A stretch of 24,485 nucleotides of DNA from a virus, in the IMG/VR virus record IMGVR_UViG_3300006920_006847, positions 1 through 24,485 of that record, one strand, 5' to 3'. Every line of letters starts with the position of its first letter. Within the stretch, counting starts at the first letter, position 1. Shown piece by piece: positions 21,602 to 24,485 of this stretch. The translations under genes were made by a program, and so were the position numbers. The notes below the pieces were generated by a model that saw only the letters and a list, made by a program, of their open reading frames with translations, had not been told where the DNA came from and did no database searches.

Positions 21602-22495
21602 ATGAAAAATAAAACAGCATGTGTAGTTTATTACACTGATAATCGTTATGATGAGTTAGCCAAAAATGTAAAAAATAGTTTTTTAAAATTTAATGGAGAA
21701 GAATGTGATTACTATCAAATAGATTATACTAATCAAGAAGAATTTAATAATTCTCTAGAACATTATGAATTTGCTCCTGAAACTTTTCTTATGCAATTTA
21801 TATATGCCTATGAAATTATGGAAAAGTATAAGTATGAAAAGATAATTGTATTAGGAACCGATGTTATTGTTTGTAACAGGTTAGATGAATTTTTAGATGA
21901 TAATTCTACTCCGGTGCTCGCAACTTTAAATTACCCTAATCAAGACAATTCAGAACATTGGGTTACCCCAACAACAACAATTAATTTACCAGATGGGGGA
22001 GTAATTGTAGACCAAATGAATATTAATGCTGATGTAACGTGTTTTAATAATTCAGATGCATTAAAGAAAGTAATTGATTTAAGTATTGAACATTATAGTC
22101 ATTTTTCTATTCAAGGAGGTTTAAATGAATTAGCATTTGCAGATAAATCCTATGAAGTAAAAATTGTAGATGCCCCTTACCCTTTAAGTAAAGTTGTGTA
22201 TAATGCTCGTTCTAAAGGAGTTTTTGGTACTGATATGATTGTTAAAGGGAAATTAGCAAAACATGGTCCTTTAGATGGTCAACCAAGTCCTATAATGAAG
22301 TGGTATGTTAAAGATAATAAATTATATACTCAAGATAATAAACAGATTAAATGTTTTCATTTCGTTGAGGGGTTAGGAGGAAGACCAGATGAAAAGTTTA
22401 AAGAACTTATAAATGATTTTAAAACAAATTGGTTTAATCAAGAAACTCTTCAATTCTTTAAAGAAGAATGTGGATGTTACGAATTTTTTAATTAG
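21602..22495 (+). CDS. Glycosyltransferase, GT8-like
   Basis: 297 aa. N-terminus ACVVYYTDNRYDELAKNVKNSF, a helix with FLMQFIYAYEIMEKYKYEKIIVLGTDVIVCNRLDEFLDD where the DxD of GT8 (usually LDAD) reads GTD, then GGVIVDQMNINADVTCFNN and a late HFVEGLGGRPDEKF which mirrors the HxxGxxKPW end of GT8 enzymes. Altogether a diverged GT-A enzyme, possibly with weaker metal binding. No transmembrane segment. Placed between the RmlD-like and the DegT-family genes with gaps of 1 and 9 nt. Confidence 0.6.
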   Translation: MKNKTACVVYYTDNRYDELAKNVKNSFLKFNGEECDYYQIDYTNQEEFNNSLEHYEFAPETFLMQFIYAYEIMEKYKYEKIIVLGTDVIVCNRLDEFLDDNSTPVLATLNYPNQDNSEHWVTPTTTINLPDGGVIVDQMNINADVTCFNNSDALKKVIDLSIEHYSHFSIQGGLNELAFADKSYEVKIVDAPYPLSKVVYNARSKGVFGTDMIVKGKLAKHGPLDGQPSPIMKWYVKDNKLYTQDNKQIKCFHFVEGLGGRPDEKFKELINDFKTNWFNQETLQFFKEECGCYEFFN

Positions 22496-22504
22496 ATTTA
22501 CAAT

Positions 22505-23668
22505 ATGAAAAAAGTATGGTATGCCCCCAACAAATTTGAAGCTTATGGGGAAGAGGAAATAAAAGCCGTAGAAGCTTGTTTAAGAGATGGTTGGTTAGCA
22601 GGATTTGGACCTCGCTCTAAAGAATTTGAAGAAAGAATTTCTAAAATATTTGGTAAAAAACTAGGAATATTCGTTAACTCAGGTTCTTCTGCTTGTTTAT
22701 TAGCTCTAGCAAGTATTGATCTCCCTAAGGGAAGTAAAGTTATTACCCCAGCTTGCACCTTTTCAACAACTATAGCCCCTATTATTCAGTTGGGTCTAAA
22801 ACCCATTTTTGTGGATGTTGAATTAACTACATATGTTCCTTCAGTTAAAAGTATAATTGATATTTTGACATCACCTGAAGAAGAAATGTTTAATGATATT
22901 AAAGCTATTATGGTGCCTAATTTAATAGGCAATAAACCAGATTGGAAGTTATTAAGATCAGAATTAAAAAGAATCAACAGAGAAGATATTATATTAATTG
23001 AGGATTCAGCCGACACTATAACACATACGGAAGATAGCGATATATCAACGACTAGTTTTTATGCTTCTCATGTAATCACGGCAGGTGGAGCAGGTGGAAT
23101 GGTAATGTTTAATAACGATAAATTTCATAATAAAGCATTGCAATATAGAGATTGGGGTCGTATGGGAGATGATAGTGAAATTATGGATGATAGGTTTAAC
23201 CATAAAGTAGATGGTATTCCTTATGATCATAAATTTTTATATGGTGTTTTAGGATACAATTTTAAATCATCTGAAATGAATGCTGCGTTTGGGTTAGTGC
23301 AGCTAGAACGGTTTAAGAAATTTGAAGGTACTAGAAGAGCTAATTTTGAAAGATACCTTGAAAATCTTAAAGAAGTAAAAGAAATTACGTTACCTGATGA
23401 TAGTATTAAACCAAATTGGTTAGCTATTCCTTTACAAGCAGAGGATAGATTAGGTTTATTAACATTTTTAGAGGATAATAATATCCAAACTAGAGTAACG
23501 TTTGCGGGTAATGTAACTCGCCATCCAATTTATAGAGAATATCTTCAAGAATTTAAAAATTCTGATGATATTATGAAAAATGGTTTTTTACTAGGAGCCC
23601 ATCATGGTATAACTCTTGAAGATGTTGATTATGTATGCAACAAAATAAAAGAATATTTTAACAAATGA
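22505..23668 (+). CDS. DegT/DnrJ family 3-dehydratase-like PLP enzyme (His in place of Lys), ColD/RfbH-like
   Basis: 387 aa with aspartate aminotransferase fold: NSGSSACLLAL binds the PLP phosphate, IEDSAD (D167) contacts the PLP nitrogen, and the position of the Schiff-base lysine is H189 in SFYASHVITAG. His here is the mark of the sugar 3-dehydratases ColD and RfbH/AscC (SFYxxHH), not of aminotransferases. RDWGR, YDHKFLYGVLGYNFKSSEMNAA and the C-terminal GNVTRHPIY and LGAHHGI resemble these enzymes. The [2Fe-2S] cysteines of RfbH/AscC following RDWGR are absent, so it should work alone like ColD, with PMP, removing the 3-hydroxyl of an NDP-4-keto sugar. Start ATG; overlaps the next gene by 4 nt. 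Confidence 0.82.
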   Translation: MKKVWYAPNKFEAYGEEEIKAVEACLRDGWLAGFGPRSKEFEERISKIFGKKLGIFVNSGSSACLLALASIDLPKGSKVITPACTFSTTIAPIIQLGLKPIFVDVELTTYVPSVKSIIDILTSPEEEMFNDIKAIMVPNLIGNKPDWKLLRSELKRINREDIILIEDSADTITHTEDSDISTTSFYASHVITAGGAGGMVMFNNDKFHNKALQYRDWGRMGDDSEIMDDRFNHKVDGIPYDHKFLYGVLGYNFKSSEMNAAFGLVQLERFKKFEGTRRANFERYLENLKEVKEITLPDDSIKPNWLAIPLQAEDRLGLLTFLEDNNIQTRVTFAGNVTRHPIYREYLQEFKNSDDIMKNGFLLGAHHGITLEDVDYVCNKIKEYFNK

Positions 23669-24485
23669 AAAAAGTAGTTTATATAACAGGTTGTTTAGGA
23701 TTTATAGGACAATATGTAACCCAAAAATGTCTCAAAAAAGGTTGGTATGTTAGAGGGATTGATAAATGCACATATGCTTCCAATAAAAAACTATTAGAGA
23801 TTTTTAACACCTATGAAAATTTTGAATTTGAAGAGAAAGATATCAATGATATTGAGTTTTTATATGATTGTGACTATATAATTAACACAGCAGCTGAAAC
23901 TCATGTTGGAAATTCTATTGTAAAAAGTGATGATTTTATTCATTCAAATATAAATGGAGTACATCACTTATTAGAATTACTTAAAAATTATAGACAAGAA
24001 AACTCAACAATACCTACACTTCTCCATTTCAGTACTGATGAAGTTTATGGTGATATTGTTCAGGGGGAACATATTGAAACTGATATACTCAAACCATCAA
24101 ACCCATACTCAGCTACTAAAGCAGCAGCTGATATGTTGATTCAGGCTTGGGCTAGAACTTATGATATCCCATATGTTATAGTTAGACCTACAAACAATTA
24201 TGGATTAGGTCAGTATGTAGAAAAATTAATACCTAAATCAATCAAATTTTTAAAATTAGAAAGAAAAATCCCACTACATAATAATGGAACTCCTGTAAGA
24301 AATTGGTTACATGCTGATGATACTGCGGAAGCAATTATTACAATAGTTAACAATAATGTTAGAAATGAGATTTACAACATTTGTGGTGGATTTGAACAAA
24401 CTAACTTGGAAACCGTAAGTAAAATTATTAAATTATATGATCCAATTTCCGTTTCTCCATCATCAGAATATTTAGATTTATCCTA
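23665..24485 (+). CDS. NDP-sugar 4,6-dehydratase, RmlB-like, cut by the right window edge
   Basis: ATGA overlap with the dehydratase gene; the frame stays open to the end of the window (273 codons). NAD-binding GCLGFIG at 9-15, DKCTYASN after strand 2, NTAAETHVGNSI, catalytic STDEVYGD with D125-E126, Y148xxxK152, and the RmlB marker RPTNNYGLGQYVEKLIPKSI, then NWLHADDTAEAI. These fit dTDP-glucose 4,6-dehydratase better than GDP-mannose 4,6-dehydratase. It would make the NDP-4-keto-6-deoxyhexose needed as substrate by the 3-dehydratase upstream and by the RmlD-like reductase. The nucleotide remains uncertain because some relatives use UDP, CDP or GDP sugars. Confidence 0.87.
   Translation, partial: MKKVVYITGCLGFIGQYVTQKCLKKGWYVRGIDKCTYASNKKLLEIFNTYENFEFEEKDINDIEFLYDCDYIINTAAETHVGNSIVKSDDFIHSNINGVHHLLELLKNYRQENSTIPTLLHFSTDEVYGDIVQGEHIETDILKPSNPYSATKAAADMLIQAWARTYDIPYVIVRPTNNYGLGQYVEKLIPKSIKFLKLERKIPLHNNGTPVRNWLHADDTAEAIITIVNNNVRNEIYNICGGFEQTNLETVSKIIKLYDPISVSPSSEYLDLS

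Noticed and set aside
22505-23668. Ordinary DegT-family sugar aminotransferase
   Set aside because: The Schiff-base lysine position is His189 within SFYASH, the dehydratase signature.
9626-24485. Bacterial O-antigen or capsule locus from a host chromosome
   Set aside because: The module is continuous with phage replisome genes, without integrase, att repeats, IS elements or flippase/polymerase genes.

Overview
The window is a piece of a T4-like myovirus (tailed phage) genome, not a bacterial chromosome. The proof is a phage replisome core: a family B DNA polymerase like gp43, a sliding clamp like gp45, and clamp loader large and small subunits like gp44 and gp62. All genes lie on the + strand. 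The DNA is strongly AT-rich, and almost no gene has a Shine-Dalgarno box; starts are preceded by A/T-rich leaders instead. Together these point to a low-GC host with Bacteroidetes-type initiation. This host assignment is inference only.

Region 1 (1-9380) is replication plus protein folding. The polymerase gene enters from the left edge and is broken in its palm domain by an insertion of about 305 bp carrying an unknown 88-aa ORF. gp45 follows. Then comes a chaperone block unusual for a phage: a small heat-shock protein (Hsp20), a small unknown protein, GroES and a full-length GroEL. After this come gp44, gp62, several small unknown proteins, an Nmad1/DUF1599-like protein and a PD-(D/E)XK nuclease with four cysteines that could bind an iron-sulfur cluster.

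Region 2 (9381-24485) is a long, tightly packed glycan module. A perfect T4-late-type TATAAATA box lies before a small ribbon-helix-helix protein. It is followed by two GT4-type glycosyltransferases, a zinc-ribbon protein, a 40-aa ORF, a GT2 enzyme, a GDP-mannose 3,5-epimerase, a phosphomannose-isomerase-type cupin, a nucleotidyltransferase/kinase fusion, a GatZ/KbaZ-like aldolase-family protein, a C-methyltransferase-like protein, a HAD phosphatase, a probable glycosyltransferase, a GT10 fucosyltransferase-like enzyme, an RmlD-like reductase, a GT8-like enzyme, a DegT-family protein with the 3-dehydratase signature (His replacing the PLP lysine), and an RmlB-like 4,6-dehydratase cut by the right edge. 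From 13580 on, nearly every gene overlaps the next by 4-17 nt or is separated by only a few bases, so they are probably translated from shared mRNAs.

Taken together, the phage seems able to make one or more rare activated sugars and attach them with at least five or six glycosyltransferases. Candidates are GDP-L-galactose or GDP-L-gulose, a 3-deoxy or 3,6-dideoxy sugar, and a product of the NTP-transferase/kinase - GatZ-like - methyltransferase - HAD cassette. The acceptor (virion protein, host envelope or modified DNA) cannot be read from the sequence.
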